This document shows positions 24,213 through 37,332 of a stretch of 64,000 bases of DNA, in pieces. Made by a program: the position numbers and the translations under genes. The notes under the pieces are model-generated. The model was not told where the DNA came from and did no database searches. It saw only the letters and a list, made by a program, of their open reading frames with translations. Location: assembly GCF_041146395.1 (NCBI RefSeq), contig NC_090984.1:82843114-82907113 (forward strand). Direction: 5' to 3'. The stretch is from Eulemur rufifrons. Taxonomy: Eukaryota; Chordata; Mammalia; Primates; Lemuridae. Positions within the stretch are counted from its first letter, which is position 1; every line of letters starts with the position of its first letter.

Positions 24213-27200
24213 ATCATGCATCGCTCTACCTATATAGTCATTTTATTTCTGTGTAAAATTTCTTTGCGTTCGGTGGTAGCTGATAGTGTCTAACCAAGGG
24301 CTAATTTTAGTTAGAAAGCCATATTTTACATCCATTATTATTTTAGCTAGACGAAAACACAGAAATTGAGTGGGTGCTGGAACACATCCATTATTTGCCC
24401 CCTGGAGATAAATGGAGTAGTTGAGAATAGTGCACCGTTGGCAGAATATGGTGGGAAAATTTGCACATCGGCTTCCCACAAGGACCTATTTTGTGCTGAG
24501 TTATTTCATATTTCGGTCTCTAGGATGCCAGTGTTACAACGTCTCAACATGCTAAAATTTCTCCACCAAAATAATTCTGGAAAAAAACAAATGGAAATTA
24601 ATGCAATTAAACACACTCTCCTTGGAGAGTGGATTTGAAGCTGGTGCAGCTTCAACAGTGGCCAGCGATGGGGGAGGAGGCCAGGAGGAGGCCGACCGAG
24701 CCCCTGCAGTGTGGTGGGAAGTGCCGATGCCTTGCACCACACCCAGGCTGGTGTCAGTATCCCAGGGGTGCAGTGTGGTGGACAGGGTACATCAGGTCGT
24801 AGATAGCATCAGGGTTCCAGGGCTATCTGTCGGCTTTGAAGCTGCCTCCCAACTAAAAGCATTTATTAAGATTCAGGGAGGAAGGTCTCACCGTTGGGGC
24901 TTAAGGCCTGGCAGAAGGCCCAGCCAAAGGGGTAGGATGCAGGGAAAATTATCTGAGTGACCAGGTGCGCCCCAGGTCCCTGGCTGTAAGGCTTAAGGAA
25001 GCAAAATCCATTTCGGACCTCACCCATTGATGGAGATCTGACTTCATATCCACTTCACATCCATATCCGGTGTGTTTAGGGCTGGCTTGGGCACTGGTGG
25101 GCACAGCCTGCTGTCGCTAGAGGGGAGGAGGTGGCAGCTAGAAAAAAGCAGGACCTAATGGACTATCTCTAAACCTTTGGCAGGCCTTAGACATGTGAGC
25201 ACATCCTCAGCTGATCCTTACCCCTTCAAAATATCTCATTTCTGAAATTTCTTCCATCATAGTGAAAACAGTCCCCACATTCTCCAGAGTCAAAATACTC
25301 AGCAGTCAGCACACTTCCCAGTGAAACCCAGCCACTGCCGGGAAGAAGGGCGGGCAAGAAACAGTCTGTCCACAGCTGCACTTGCCCAGCCCCAGGAGGA
25401 AAGCACAAGAAAATTGCGTCCCATTTGTCAGCAGTGACGTGACTGGTTGCCTTCATACTGCAGTCGCCTCTGTAATCTTCCTGCGAGACGCAGCAGCATC
25501 CTCTAGGGAATGAGTTGGAACCTTAGCACAGTGCAGAGTTTATTAGAATCATGTCTTGTTTTAATCAATTAAAATCCAGCAAATAGTATAAATCTTGCAT
25601 ATACTACATTTCCTCTGATTAAAGGTATTTAGGATTAATCAAGGGAGATTTGTTGTTCCCTGAAAGTAAAAGTCAGGATTGTTCTTTTAATTTAAAACCA
25701 TACTATTGAGCTATTTAGTCATGATTATTTCAATCACAACAGAAAATCTGAATTTTGGATCATTTCCTTATTAATCATTAGTTACACTGTATTAAAAGAC
25801 TAACAAACCAGCCCCACTCCCCAAAAAGGGAAAAAGACAAAAGTTATGATAATAAACCAGAAGTGATGGGGTAAAACGGGGTTCGACGCAATCCCCAAAG
25901 CATTTTTATTGGACAGTGTCGCAGACACCTGCTGAGGTGGTACCAAACGAGCCTTGGCCATGTCGCCAAGATGCTGTCATGCACGTGGTAAAGAGCTGCA
26001 CCATCTCTGCACTGCAAAGGGCCGCTTTTTGCCAGTTTTGCTTCTTAGTTGTCTTTATGTAGACATAAGTCCCAACTGGGAGCATTTTTCAAAAATATAA
26101 AGTCAAGTTTTACCTCCTTCCTTTAAAAGAAAAAGAACAGATTTTGCAGTTTCATCTTAATAAGATGAGGCAAAGGGTTGAACCCCAATTTTAAAATTAT
26201 CCATCCCAACTTACACAAAGCTATTTTCTTAAAAACAAAACAAAACAAAACAAAAAACCAAGAGCAGTTGTTTATCTCTGGCGTGGTCCCTATGAGAGAG
26301 TGCTTACCTTGTGTTTTCAGGCTGTCTTCCAATAATTTATGCTTCTGAAAATAAGTAAATAAATAAATACACTAACATATATAGCACAAAAATAAGACAG
26401 TTTTTACTTGGAGACCCACTACAGAATAGAAACTAAGAAAGATTGGTTACTCGGGCACAAATAAGCTCTATGGGCTTGCATCTGTTTTCTTATTAACTTC
26501 ATCATGAAAAGGTTAAAAAACAAAGCGTAATCATGCTTAGAGAAATTCTTATATATCATCATCAAAGAAATGGAATCTAGAAAACTACTTATGATTTTAC
26601 CCTTAATTTTATAATTAGAATAAAAGCCTCATTAATTTAAATTCTACTAATTCTCTGTTTTATTTCAGACAGTGACTGGAGTAACATTTAATTTTACTCA
26701 ACAAACCTTTTCTTTGTGGATAATAATGCACATGTTAATGCAATAATGTGAGAACAAGATTATAAGACTAATGTTTGAAATGTTAAAAGAATGATTTGGT
26801 TTTGAACATATTTAAGATCTTTAGAAATAGCTCTTTACATGTAAATAGTGAACGTGCCAAACAAAAATTATTTTATCTAGTCTTTCAAGCAGGTCCCCAA
26901 AAGAAGTGTTTTGCAGCATACTCTCTTCACATACTTTGAGTTACCCTCAGAACTTAAAAGCAATACATTTATCCCTGATACAACCCCTAATTTGGATGTT
27001 TTAGACTGGTCTTTTTCCTTCTACTTAGTTTGATGATTGAGGTTTAACAACATACCAATCCCAGCTAGTGGGTTCCTGGCCCCTGAGTGAAAGGTAGATT
27101 TGTAAGCCAGCTGAGCTTTGCTGATTGAAACTTGTTTGTTTGAACATGTTCTGCCCTAGGAATGGCTATAGTCCAATGGCTGTGTAATGGGCACCAAACA

Positions 27201-27268
27201 ATACATGTTTGTTAGACAAAACATGGAGCAGCCTAAGATCATCTTTTAACACTGTAATGCTGAGACTT
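24213..27268. other. Repeat-poor non-coding block
   Basis: About 3 kb without a recognised interspersed repeat. It has short low-complexity runs: (CAAAA)n at 26236-26260 and (AAAT)n at 26350-26368. The part 25520-25800 is AT-rich with several ATTAATC/TAATCA words. No exon could be supported. Confidence 0.45.
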
Positions 27269-27420
27269 TGGTGTAAGTTCATTTAACAAATTTTCATTGA
27301 AACCCTATTCATGTACAGGTTCTAGATATTTACAGGCAAATAAAACAGACATGGCTCTTGTCCTCATGGAGGTTACAGTGTAACTGGGGAGACAGGAACT
27401 ACATACATACATAATTAGAT
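27269..27420 (-). mobile_element. LINE-2 3' end, antisense
   Basis: 'aacaaattttcattgaaacc', 'ggttctagatatttacaggc', 'gtcctcatggaggttacagt' is the reversed L2 tail order. Confidence 0.6.
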
Positions 27421-27423
27421 ATG

Positions 27424-27762
27424 TATAGTCATCCCGCAGTATCCATGGGGAATTGGTTCCAGGTCTCCTCACGCATAACAAAATTCATGGATGCTCAAGT
27501 CCCTTATATAAAATGGTGTGTGGTATTTGCCTGTAACCTATGCAAATCCTCCTGTTGACTTTAAATCCTCTCTAGATGACTTAGAATACTGACATGTAAA
27601 TGTTGTGTGAATAGTTGTTGTTTAGGGCATAGTGGCAAGAAAGAAATCTGTCCATGTTCAGCACAGATGCAATCATCCATTCTTTTTTTCCCTGATATTT
27701 TCCATCTGTGGTTGGTCGAATCCATGAGTATAGAACCCATGGGTGCAGAAGTCTGACTGTAA
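27424..27762. mobile_element. MER2/Tigger non-autonomous DNA transposon, near full length
   Basis: Both terminal regions are visible and inverted to each other: 'tagtcatcccgcagtatccatgg' like text at the left and 'cccatgggtgcagaagtctga' at the right. The element is about 335 bp, the usual MER2 length, and is flanked by TA as expected for Tigger insertion. Confidence 0.85.
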
Positions 27763-28179
27763 TTACAAATTGTGATAGAGAAGTACTCTGAAGGGTAGGA
27801 ACTGAACGCCATGAGACTATGGGATACAATGGGAAAAACTTGCTTCAGACAGAATTTATCAACAGAAAGATCCAGGTTAGCACCAGAGATGTTGAGCTCT
27901 TAGTTTAATGCCCCTCGAACAGTCCTTATTCCCCGCTTCCCTTGCATCCCATGTTGGCAGTGGAAGATGCCCCCACCATGAATTTTACCTGGTTATTGCC
28001 AGTACAGGTATTGATCTTCTTTAACCAAGACATCAGGACTGTGTACAGACCTGACAAATTGCAGTTGTTGGGGCCATGCAAACATGGGAGCTGGGCTGCT
28101 GAGGAGGGTGTGAACTCTTTGGGCAGGGTGAGGGGTGTGGTGTTTACCAATTTCATTAGGATTAAAGCGATCTTAGTTC
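27763..28179. other. Unassigned non-coding stretch
   Basis: Reading frames on both strands between 27926 and 28274 could not be matched to a protein family. Confidence 0.4.
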
Positions 28180-28312
28180 TGCTCTGTACTTCACCAAGAA
28201 CTGGCTATATTCCTCTGCATGAGTCACCTAACTCCATTGGATCTCATTCTTTCTCCTATAAAATGAGATTATGAAGATGAGATAATTTCAGAGGTCCTTT
28301 TAGATTCAATGC
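28180..28312 (+). repeat. MIR-like SINE fragment, sense
   Basis: 'gcatgagtcacctaactcca', 'ctcctataaaatgagattat' and 'atgagataatttcagaggtcc' resemble the MIR 3' half. Confidence 0.5.
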
Positions 28313-28325
28313 CCTAAAAAGCTAT

Positions 28326-28580
28326 ATGATAGAGTGAAAAAAAGTAGACCTCGGAACCAGATTTTGAGGGTTCAAATCCCAGCTCTGTCACCTCCTAGTT
28401 GTGTGACTTTGGGTAATTTTCTTAACCTATCTGTCTATCCATGTCCAAAACTGTAAGATGGGGGATAATATTAAAACCCACCACATAGTGTTGTGAGAAT
28501 TCAAAGAATTAATATAAGTACTTAGAATAGTGCCTGCCCCATGGTAAGTACGTAAGAAGTGTTACTGGTATTACTGTCCC
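28326..28580 (+). repeat. MIR SINE, sense, near full length
   Basis: 'tgagggttcaaatcccagctc', 'cctagttgtgtgactttggg', 'gttgtgagaattcaaagaat', 'agaatagtgcctgccccatgg' give the full MIR order. Confidence 0.88.
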
Positions 28581-31087
28581 CTGAAAGGAGGTCACCTTCT
28601 TTGAGAACTGGACTCTAATAGAGGCAGAATATTCAAGACACTAGAGTGGACATGCAAACAGAATAGTGTGTGGGAACCAAGAATCCACATTTCCACACTT
28701 CCCACCAAACCTCCCTTGGTTTCAGGCATGTTTTGTTTAAAGGTGCAACTTTTTATTTCTGGAAGAGGAGCCAAATCGTAGAATGCTCTATTTCATACCT
28801 GCAAGGACTCTCTTCTTCCCTGGGACACGGGCAGGTAATTAAGCCCCTGGGTATGGGGTGTGTACAGGATATTGAGCTAGTGCCTACTTCATAATACTTT
28901 CACACCTGCAGCCAGGACAGCAAAGCAGCAGAAATAAATGCCATTGCTGGGGATACTGAGAGGTGGATTTTCTTAAGGCAATGAGTTTTTGTTCTTCTTA
29001 AGCAATATAATGAGACCTCATAAATTAAACTTGGAAAAGACTTTTCAGATTGTAAAAAGATTCATTAAAAAATGTATAAGCATTAACTTTAGCTGAATTG
29101 TATCTGTCGATTTGTAATAACCGGCATCATTTTCTTTTCATTTCTTAATGCACCCAAATCTCTAAAACTCTATCATTTTCTCCCTTTGTACTATTTTCTT
29201 TAGCATTTTCATCATAAATGGTACCACTTGGACTTATTTATATTATGATACATTGTTATTAAATGTTTAATAAAGAATGAGACTTTAATACATATCTTTT
29301 TTTTCTGTATACATGTGTATGTCATCTTGTGACAGCCAGAACTCTAGCCTTTTCCTACATACTACTAAGATTTGGGGATGTCTCAAATAATTTAGGAAAT
29401 TATGCTTCTGCAGTTAGAGAGAGGAACTTTTTTCTGTCACAAACGAGAATAGTCTGATGGGAAGAAAATTGCTTATGAATCTTGTAAAACAGAGAATGTA
29501 GCTTCTTCAATGAAAGGAAAAGGAGAAGAAAAAGACAAGAAATTGTCTGCTTAGAGAAAACCCAATTCCCTGACATTTTTCTGGAGACCTGCACACTAGG
29601 GTCTCTCCTAAATGGTACTTGCCACAGATGAATCCCCTCTTGGAGGGGAAGACCCCAAGTGGTTGTGAGCAGCGGACTCCCAGCCCTGACAGCCACTCCC
29701 TGTCAGCCTGGTAACACTGTCACTTCTACCTTAGAAAAGTAGATTTCAACCTCTCTGACAATATCCCCTGGCCCTCCTTTGTCCCTAGCCTTGTAACATC
29801 CTCCCTTGAACCTCTCCCTGTCTTCAGTTTCTCCTCCCTCTCTGAAGACTGTTCAAAAGGAGCTTGGATTTTTCCTAAAGAGTAAGAAACAAAAAAGTCT
29901 TTATGTGGGAGTCTGTTTAAGAAATAACGGACTCTGGCTTATAAAGGGCCCTTTCATTCTGTTTGCTGGTATGTGCTTCCTGAGCAGCAGGGGGTGGGAA
30001 GTTTCAGTGGAGTCCAGGCGAAGATTGCAAATGCTGATTTCCAAGGCTGCAGGGTGGGGATGGAGGGGAGGGGGTGGCGCCATGTCTGTAGCCATGTAGA
30101 CACTTTCTGCAAGAGTTATGCAGAACAGCCCCGGGGGCTCTTGGCTTTAAACGTGCCAACGTGCATTTTGTTAGGCAGAGCAGCTCCTTCTGGCAAATAG
30201 CTTTCTTATGGTTTCCTATGTACAAGATGCTTTTATTTTTCACAAAGCACCCTCATTTAAAAATAACAACCGAGCAGGGAAAATGATAGGCATTAAGTAG
30301 GAAATGGTTGGAAGCTAAGGTTTCTTTCTGTCATGGGCTATTGAAGGGCTGCCATGGTTAAGCCAAAGTGACACACTTCCTGTGGAAACCTTCGACATGG
30401 TGCCTGGAGTGAGAGGCAGCATTTCAAAGAGCATTCCCTCTTGGTCCTGGGTCTTAAGTTAGAATTATGTAGGGGCAATCAAGCTTCCAGGAAGTTTGAA
30501 ATTTGAATCTGAGCTATGGAAGTAAAGTGAGAGTTGGCGCAGAGATTCACATTTTTTTTTGAAATTGAAATTAAATGGTTTCACTTCTCCCCCGTGCATC
30601 CAAATATGTCTACTCACATTTATATTTTTCTATTCTGTATTGGTAAATATATATTTTTTATGTATATATTTGATTTAGCTTTAAAAGACATTTGTTTGAC
30701 AGGCTTTAAATAGATTTCATTCCACTTTAGTATCTTCTTAAATTGGAAAATTGCAACCATGAGCCAAGATTAATATGGTAAAAGTTTCACTTTATTTAAA
30801 AACATTTTATACTAAAATAAACATAGAATAGAATGCAAAATGTGTATGAATTTAAGATCAAAATAGAATACAACCCTTGCTTGTGACAGGAAAGGCTCCC
30901 AGAGTCCCCAGGGGTGGGGGTTGACTCTTAGCCTCAGCAGAGACTCTGAGGCACCTTGGCTTAGGGCTGGTGCTGCAGGCCAGCAGGAATGGGCAACAGA
31001 AATTGGGAAGATTCTCTGCCCAGAGATAACCAAATCCTCACTCCCTACCCCATCTTCATTCTGTCATAATAAAATCATTATTCTTTT
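28581..31087. other. Unassigned non-coding stretch
   Basis: About 2.5 kb with no confident repeat or exon. The CTCF-like word at 29984-29998 is weak. AT-rich DNA dominates 30540-30830. Confidence 0.4.
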
Positions 31088-31399
31088 CAGGTCTCTCTCA
31101 TTTTTCTTTTCTTTTTTTTTCTTTAGAGACGGGGGCTTGTTTTGTCCCCCAGGCTGGAGTGCAGTGGCCCAATCATAGCTCACTGCAACCTCAAATTCCT
31201 GGCTCAGCCTCCTGAGTAGCTAGGACGGCAGGCACATGCCACCGTGCCTGGCTAATTTTTAAAAATTTTTTTTAGAGTTGGGATCCCACTGTGTTGCCCA
31301 GTCTGGTCTTAAATTCCTGGGCTCAAGCGTTCCTCCTGCCTCAGCTTCCCCAGTCTCTGCAGTTACAGGCATGAGCCCCTGCCAGGCTCAGGTCTCTCT
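31088..31399 (-). mobile_element. Old Alu/FAM-like SINE, antisense, with TSD
   Basis: The reverse strand Alu reads 'cccccaggctggagtgcagtgg' through to 'ttacaggcatgagcccctgcc'. It is flanked by an 11-bp direct repeat, caggtctctct (31088-31098 and 31389-31399). Divergence and linker fit an AluJ-age element, not the strepsirrhine-specific type. Confidence 0.9.
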
Positions 31400-32189
31400 T
31401 TTTAAATGCATATTGGTCATTCACCTCTTAATATGAATTACTTTAAGCAACAGCTTTCAATTGTGATTGACTTCATAGACCAAATCAGAAGCTTTAGGTT
31501 TCTAATCTAGGTCACCTAACAGTTTTGTGGACTAGAGCAAGACAGGTAATTCATTCTAGCCCCAGTTTCCCAATCTGAAACTAGGAATAACACCAGCCTC
31601 TAGGCCTCTAGGAATCATAGAATGGCTATGAAGTCAAAATGGCATGATGTAGATGGAAGGCCTTTATTAAATTATAAAATACTATTTAAATATCAGTCAT
31701 CACTGTTAGTCATTTTAGTTGAGATTAGTAACTATGCTTAATCATTTTAGTTGAAATTAGTTAATAGAGAAGAATGGTATGGGGAGAGGTAATTTTGAAA
31801 TGTAGGACATGTGTTACCTCAGTGAGGGACTTTAGCGTTTGAAAGTACTACAGGTCAGATGAGAGACGGAATAGGAAGGAAGAGAGTAAATCTGAGAACA
31901 AATTTCTGTTATGCAATTCAGCAGGGGAACCTTGAGGTAGAAACAGTCCCTGACAACCTATAAAGCTGTCATAAAGGGACAAGTCCATCGATGAGATTAA
32001 TCATAAATTGTTAGGCAGCCCCCAAGGCACAGGATGTGGAGCTCTGAGTATACTATTTCTCAAAGCAAGGATCTACCAAAAGTGTGAATAATTGAAGGTA
32101 AACACTGGCCTTCCTTAGTGTTCAAAATGTGTAATGCCCTTGTCCACTTCTGACACTGCTGCCTGTCATCTCTTCTCTTGTGTTCATCA
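31400..32189. other. Non-coding stretch with a MIR fragment at about 31530-31700 (+)
   Basis: 'cagtttcccaatctgaaact' and 'atagaatggctatgaagtca' suggest a diverged sense MIR. The rest is unassigned. A near-duplicate phrase, 'catttagttgagattagta' / 'catttagttgaaattagt' type, occurs at 31714-31761. Confidence 0.45.
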
Positions 32190-32297
32190 TCCTAATAATA
32201 GGCAGTAGTTGTTAAGTTGTACTATGTATGGGGCACTATCCTAAGCACTACATGAATCATTTTATCTGCACAGCAACCCTAGGAAGTATATACTTTT

Positions 32298-32630
<333 letters not shown>

Positions 32631-32658
<28 letters not shown>
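32631..32658 (+). repeat. (AT)14 microsatellite at Alu tail
   Basis: 28 bases of perfect AT alternation directly after the Alu poly-A. Probably polymorphic. Confidence 0.95.
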
Positions 32659-32680
32659 GCTTTAGTACTTCCATTTTATA

Positions 32681-32956
32681 AGGGATTCAAAATTACAGCT
32701 AGATAGAAGGAATGGTTTCTACTAGTTCTCTAGTGTAGGGTGACTATAGTTAACAATTATTTATTCTATATTTTCAAATAGAGAATTTTCAAGAGAGGAT
32801 TTTGAATGTTCCCAATGCAAATAATAAATGTTTGAGGCGATAGATATGCTATTTAGCCCGATTTTACCATTTTATATATTATATATGTGTATGGAAATGT
32901 CACTGTGTGCCCCATAAATATGTACAATTATTACATGGCAATTAAAAATTTTTAAA
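32681..32956 (+). mobile_element. LINE-1 3' UTR end, sense
   Basis: 'tgactatagttaacaattat', 'gaggcgatagatatgctattt', 'ccccataaatatgtacaatta' and the terminal 'ggcaattaaaaattttta' match the L1MA/L1PB-type 3' end. Confidence 0.8.
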
Positions 32957-33060
32957 AATTCTATTTTGCAGTTGACAAAACTGAGACTGCACGTTTAAGT
33001 AATTTGGTTAGTATATGACAGAGGATGCAATTAAAACCAGGAGGTGTGACTATAGAGCTG

Positions 33061-34839
33061 GGCAGATTCTGTGCCTCCTTGTACCTGCTCCCGAGTGACG
33101 GCATAGCTGTTGCAGGTAGTTGAATGTGCAGAAGACAGGAAGTGCTCACAATCGCTCCTCTGAAAATCGGAGAACACTCCCTTCTTTGGGGCCTGCTGCT
33201 CAAATCCTCTTGTGCAAGACTTGACATTAAAGTCTTAAATATACTTGGAGAGGTGAGGACAAGTAGGTCCAAAGAGAAAAACACTCCAAGAAAGTGATCT
33301 ATTGTGCTTCTGTTTCATTTTTCAAAGCTGAGTAAAGGTTTGAGAAGAACACTGGTCTAAGGACATTGAGAAGGGAAAGTGTACATTTTTTTAAAAGAAG
33401 TGTTATTTAGTGAATTCTCAATCTGATATTGTTTTGCTGTCTTCCAGAGTCTCCTGAAATCATCATTTTGACACGTTTGCTAATAACACCAGGCTTCACC
33501 AAGGCACACTTCAGTTTATTTAGAAAAAAGTCATCAAGAGCAGAGCCAAATAGTGGATCTTAGATCTTAACTTTTGAAAATATTCCATCTCTTTCCTTCT
33601 AAATAAGTCATAGAAATTACATGTGTAAGCAGAGGGTTTACTCTGACACTAGAATGAACTTTGGGCTAATGTTTTTAGGGGTGGGCTGTGATGGGCAGAA
33701 ATGTAGGCTGTTCATCTGGTGCTCAGCAGGCGGTGATGGACCCAAAATGACCATTCACACATGAGAATGGTGGTTACCATACTGTTCCCCATCTGAAATT
33801 CTAATTTCTTAAATGATTAGTTTTGTTACCCTTTATCGACCGTTATTAAAAAAAAAAAGTCTTGCTAAAAAATAGATTAACATTTATATTAGTATGGGTA
33901 TTAAAATTACCAAAGACAATAATCTTTTTGAGGAAATACTTGGATTCCGGTACCAGATATTTGCATTTTTTTATTTTCAGGCTCATTCATATAAAATAAC
34001 CTTTCACTTATGACCTGATCAATAATGTGGGCAGTAGTGTGAGCTCCTTTGGCTTCAGGTCTTCACAGATCAGGCCCTTGGATGTAGATGCCCCAGTCTG
34101 GCTTGAGGCAAGTTGCCAAACACACTTCAGCTGGTACATTTTCTTGGGCTGCTAATTAGTAGAAGAGTCTTCCCTCCTTCCCTGGATACACTTGCCTTCT
34201 CACTTTTTGTCTCCTGGTCCATTAGCAGTTCCATTTGGTCAGATAGTTCCATTAAATGGATAGTCAGTCCAGCAGCATGATAAATAATTTTGTCTGGGGT
34301 CAAATTTTTATTGCTTGTCTGGAGCTGATGTCATTTTAAATTAAAATTACCATACTTCTTTATTCTGATCCCATTCTCCAACTTCATAGTATTAAAGTTC
34401 TTCAAATTCAGATTTTTTTTTGTAAGTCTCTAGTTTAATTAAGACCCAGCTACCCTTGGATGAGTAACTATAAACAGCATTAGACCTCCAAAGTCAGGCA
34501 GGTCTGATTCTTTGTCATTGCCTCCATCAGGTGGCCAAGGATCAAATATCAATTCATGTACAAAGCTGGGGAAAACCTTTGTTTTCTGTTTCTATTGTTA
34601 GCTCTGGTCACATATGTAAAATAAGCTCCTCCACCTTTCTCACTCTCACTTGAAGCATTGTGTGTGCTTCTAACTATGTGGCTTGAACAAGTCACATACC
34701 TGTGGGCCAAGGGAGTACACTGAGCTTTGGATTTATTAGCTAGAGTGAAATTCTTATTTAATCTAACAGAGAGCTGTATTTCACAATAGCATTATGAGCT
34801 AAACTTTTCTTTCCCTGTGGGGGAAAAAAGGGTTAGGGT
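33061..34839. other. Repeat-poor non-coding stretch
   Basis: No repeat or exon recognised with confidence. Confidence 0.4.
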
Positions 34840-35035
34840 GCCCCTCCTACCTGCTTCCACTATACCCTTGGGCTTTCTCCTAGTGTAGTACAAATCATAC
34901 CACATTGAAATTGCTGATTTATGGGTCTGTCTTTACCTCTAGAGTATAAGCTCCTTGAAAACAAAGCCATGCCCGGTTCCCTGTTCTGTCCCTGGCTCCA
35001 AGCACTGCCTGGCACACTAAGTAGGCAGGCCTGAA
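34840..35035 (+). mobile_element. LINE-2 3' end, sense
   Basis: 'agagtataagctccttgaaaa', 'ccctgttctgtccctggctcc' and 'cactgcctggcacactaagt' follow the L2 tail. Confidence 0.7.
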
Positions 35036-36869
35036 ATCTCTCCGTGACGCTGAAATCTGAAGGGAAGTAGCCCCAAAGGGGTGGCAAGATTTCTGTTCAG
35101 TTGCCCAGTTTAGATTAAATAAAGCCACCTAAATGTTTAGGAAGAATGATCTGTTACGTAAAGGAAGACTGAAACTTTTAAAAATGGAGTTTTTTGGTGT
35201 TCTTTGCAAACAATGAGAAGAAAAGATGAGCCAATCCCTTTGTGTCATTAGAATCCTGAGATTTTTGTCCTGACACCAAAACACTTACTGGAAATACCAA
35301 GTCTCCTCTTAATTCCCTGTTGGGTGTTTGCCCTTTTCCAGCCTTGATACCATCACAGTAACTAGTGGGAACTAAATCCTAGTCCGGTACAAATGATGAG
35401 CTTTCTTTGTTCTCCCCAAACCATAACCTGAGGAATTTTAAAAGACTCTTATTAAACATTCTGTTCTGTCATTTCTGTATATGTGGAACTCAGGAATAAA
35501 AAATATTTCATAAGCAAGGGGGATTGCTGACATCAAGGTTTATAGGACCAAATCCTAGGAACTTCCAGTGATTCTGTAATGTTAAAGGATTAATTAGACC
35601 TGTAAAATGAACTGGGCTCATTTGCTTAATCAGGAGTCACCTCAGTAACAGGCTCAGCAAGTAACCTGGCTTGGATACCGGGCTGTCTGTTGTTTCTCTT
35701 CCAGCTAGTTTAAATAGCTGCTGTAATGGGGCCACTGACTGCTCCGTGCATCCCGTTCCTATCTACCCCCAGTGCGGGTGCAGTTCATGTCTGCGTGACT
35801 CATCTAACGTTTACTGAAGAAGTGAAAAGAACGTGAGGATGCTGAGAATCAGGAGTCACTAAGCAGCCTTTCGGGACACACAGGGTTTCTGAAAAGGAGT
35901 GTCTGTAAATCACAGGACACTCTAAGCAGCTCCAGCTGAATTCGCCCCTCCAAGCAAGGTGAAAGGTAAAGAAAAAATACCAGGCATTAGTCGTAAATAC
36001 AAGCCTTATGTGCCTAGAGCCAATAGTTGATTGCAGATGGGTGGGGCTAATGAATAGACACATGTTAAAACTCAAAGTGATGTCTACTTCCCCTTCCCAC
36101 TCAGTTTTGGTCTGATTTTCATGAAAATACAGTATTCTTCAGGATGAGACCGAATCCATTTGCTGCAGGCACATCCTCGATCCCTCTGTGCTTGGTAGGG
36201 TGGAAAACACAGGAGGGTGTTAGGCCGGCACTGAGAGACGAGCTGACAATAGTCATTGACGTAGGTTGCTCTGATGCTGGTGTGATGGATGAATGAAAAT
36301 TTTTATAGGAGATTCGATACCTCTGGAAAACGATTTGCTACGATGACATTATCTGTTCTTGTCAGCCAGAAGAAAATGTATCACCCTAATTTTAAATTCA
36401 CCAGTAATGAAAGCATCTATCTCTAGAAATTTAAAGCATGTTTCTATACAGACCACCAATCACCACTGCCCTCTGTAAAGTGGCCCATTCATCTTAGCTC
36501 AGCCTGTGTGACGCTGAATAACCCTCAGCTGAGCCAGGAGTGCTCTGACCGGGCATGAGTTGGTTTTCGGATTCGTTTGTGTGTGCTTCCTTCAGCGTAT
36601 TTGGCCAATGCACTGTACATGTGGTAGGAACACGCTCACTCCTCCTAACAGAGTCAGCTTTGCCTTATTCCAGGACCACAAAAGCCTTGCCCCACCCCAT
36701 CCTGCCACATTCCTTGGTGATGGCGGACACAGAAGCCATGAGCCTGACTAATCCATACCCATCAGAAGCAAAGTGATTCCGGATGTGAGATCCATCCTGG
36801 GCCCTACTTTATGGAGGAAACTAGTCATTTCCACAGGAAACACCTAGCGTGAACAAGGATTCTGTTCCC
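35036..36869. other. Repeat-poor non-coding block with an exon-like segment
   Basis: No repeat recognised. It holds an acceptor-exon-donor arrangement at 35705-35832 (see findings). Remaining frames are unconvincing. Confidence 0.45.
35705..35832 (+). other. Candidate non-coding exon (unproven)
   Basis: A pyrimidine-rich acceptor (TGTTTCTCTTCCAG, AG at 35703-35704) precedes 128 bp ending at AAGAAC|GTGAGG, a good donor. It lies on the GNG2 strand in repeat-free DNA. It could be a 5' UTR or alternative exon of GNG2, or chance. Confidence 0.2.
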
Positions 36870-37000
36870 TGGGGCTTTCTAGTGTAAGTCCTGGTTCTCA
36901 AAGACGTGAGACTCGGCTTCTGGTCACCATCTTTGACCTTGGTGAAGTCACCTGATCTCTCTATTGTTTATTCATCGGCAAAATCTGTTTCTGGTTTGCC
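36870..37000 (+). repeat. MIR SINE, sense, diverged
   Basis: 'ccttggtgaagtcacctgat' and 'tattcatcggcaaaatctgtt' resemble the MIR centre. Confidence 0.5.
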
Positions 37001-37332
37001 TCAGAGGTGTTTCCCCCAAACAGGGGAAAATACAATGTGAGTCATGGAAGGTAACCTTTCACTATGATACTTGATCATTCTATATCGATGGCCTAAAAAT
37101 TAAATGGAATAAATAAGCCCCAGAAGTATCCCTTAGAAGTTAGCATCAAATCTCCTAGTCTGTAGGTAAGAGCAATGTTTAGAAAGTCCAACAGGAAACC
37201 TGTTTTAAAGCTAAATTTCTATAAGCTCTTTTTTAAAGATTCAAAATGCCAAACCTCTCAAGGCCCATCTACAAATGATTAACAGAAGCAAACCCCCTTC
37301 TGAGAAACAACTTTTGACAACGCATTATATGT

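Noticed and set aside
29984..29998. CTCF-like word GCAGCAGGGGGTGGG
   Set aside because: It has at least two mismatches to the CTCF core, including the key C. Too weak alone.
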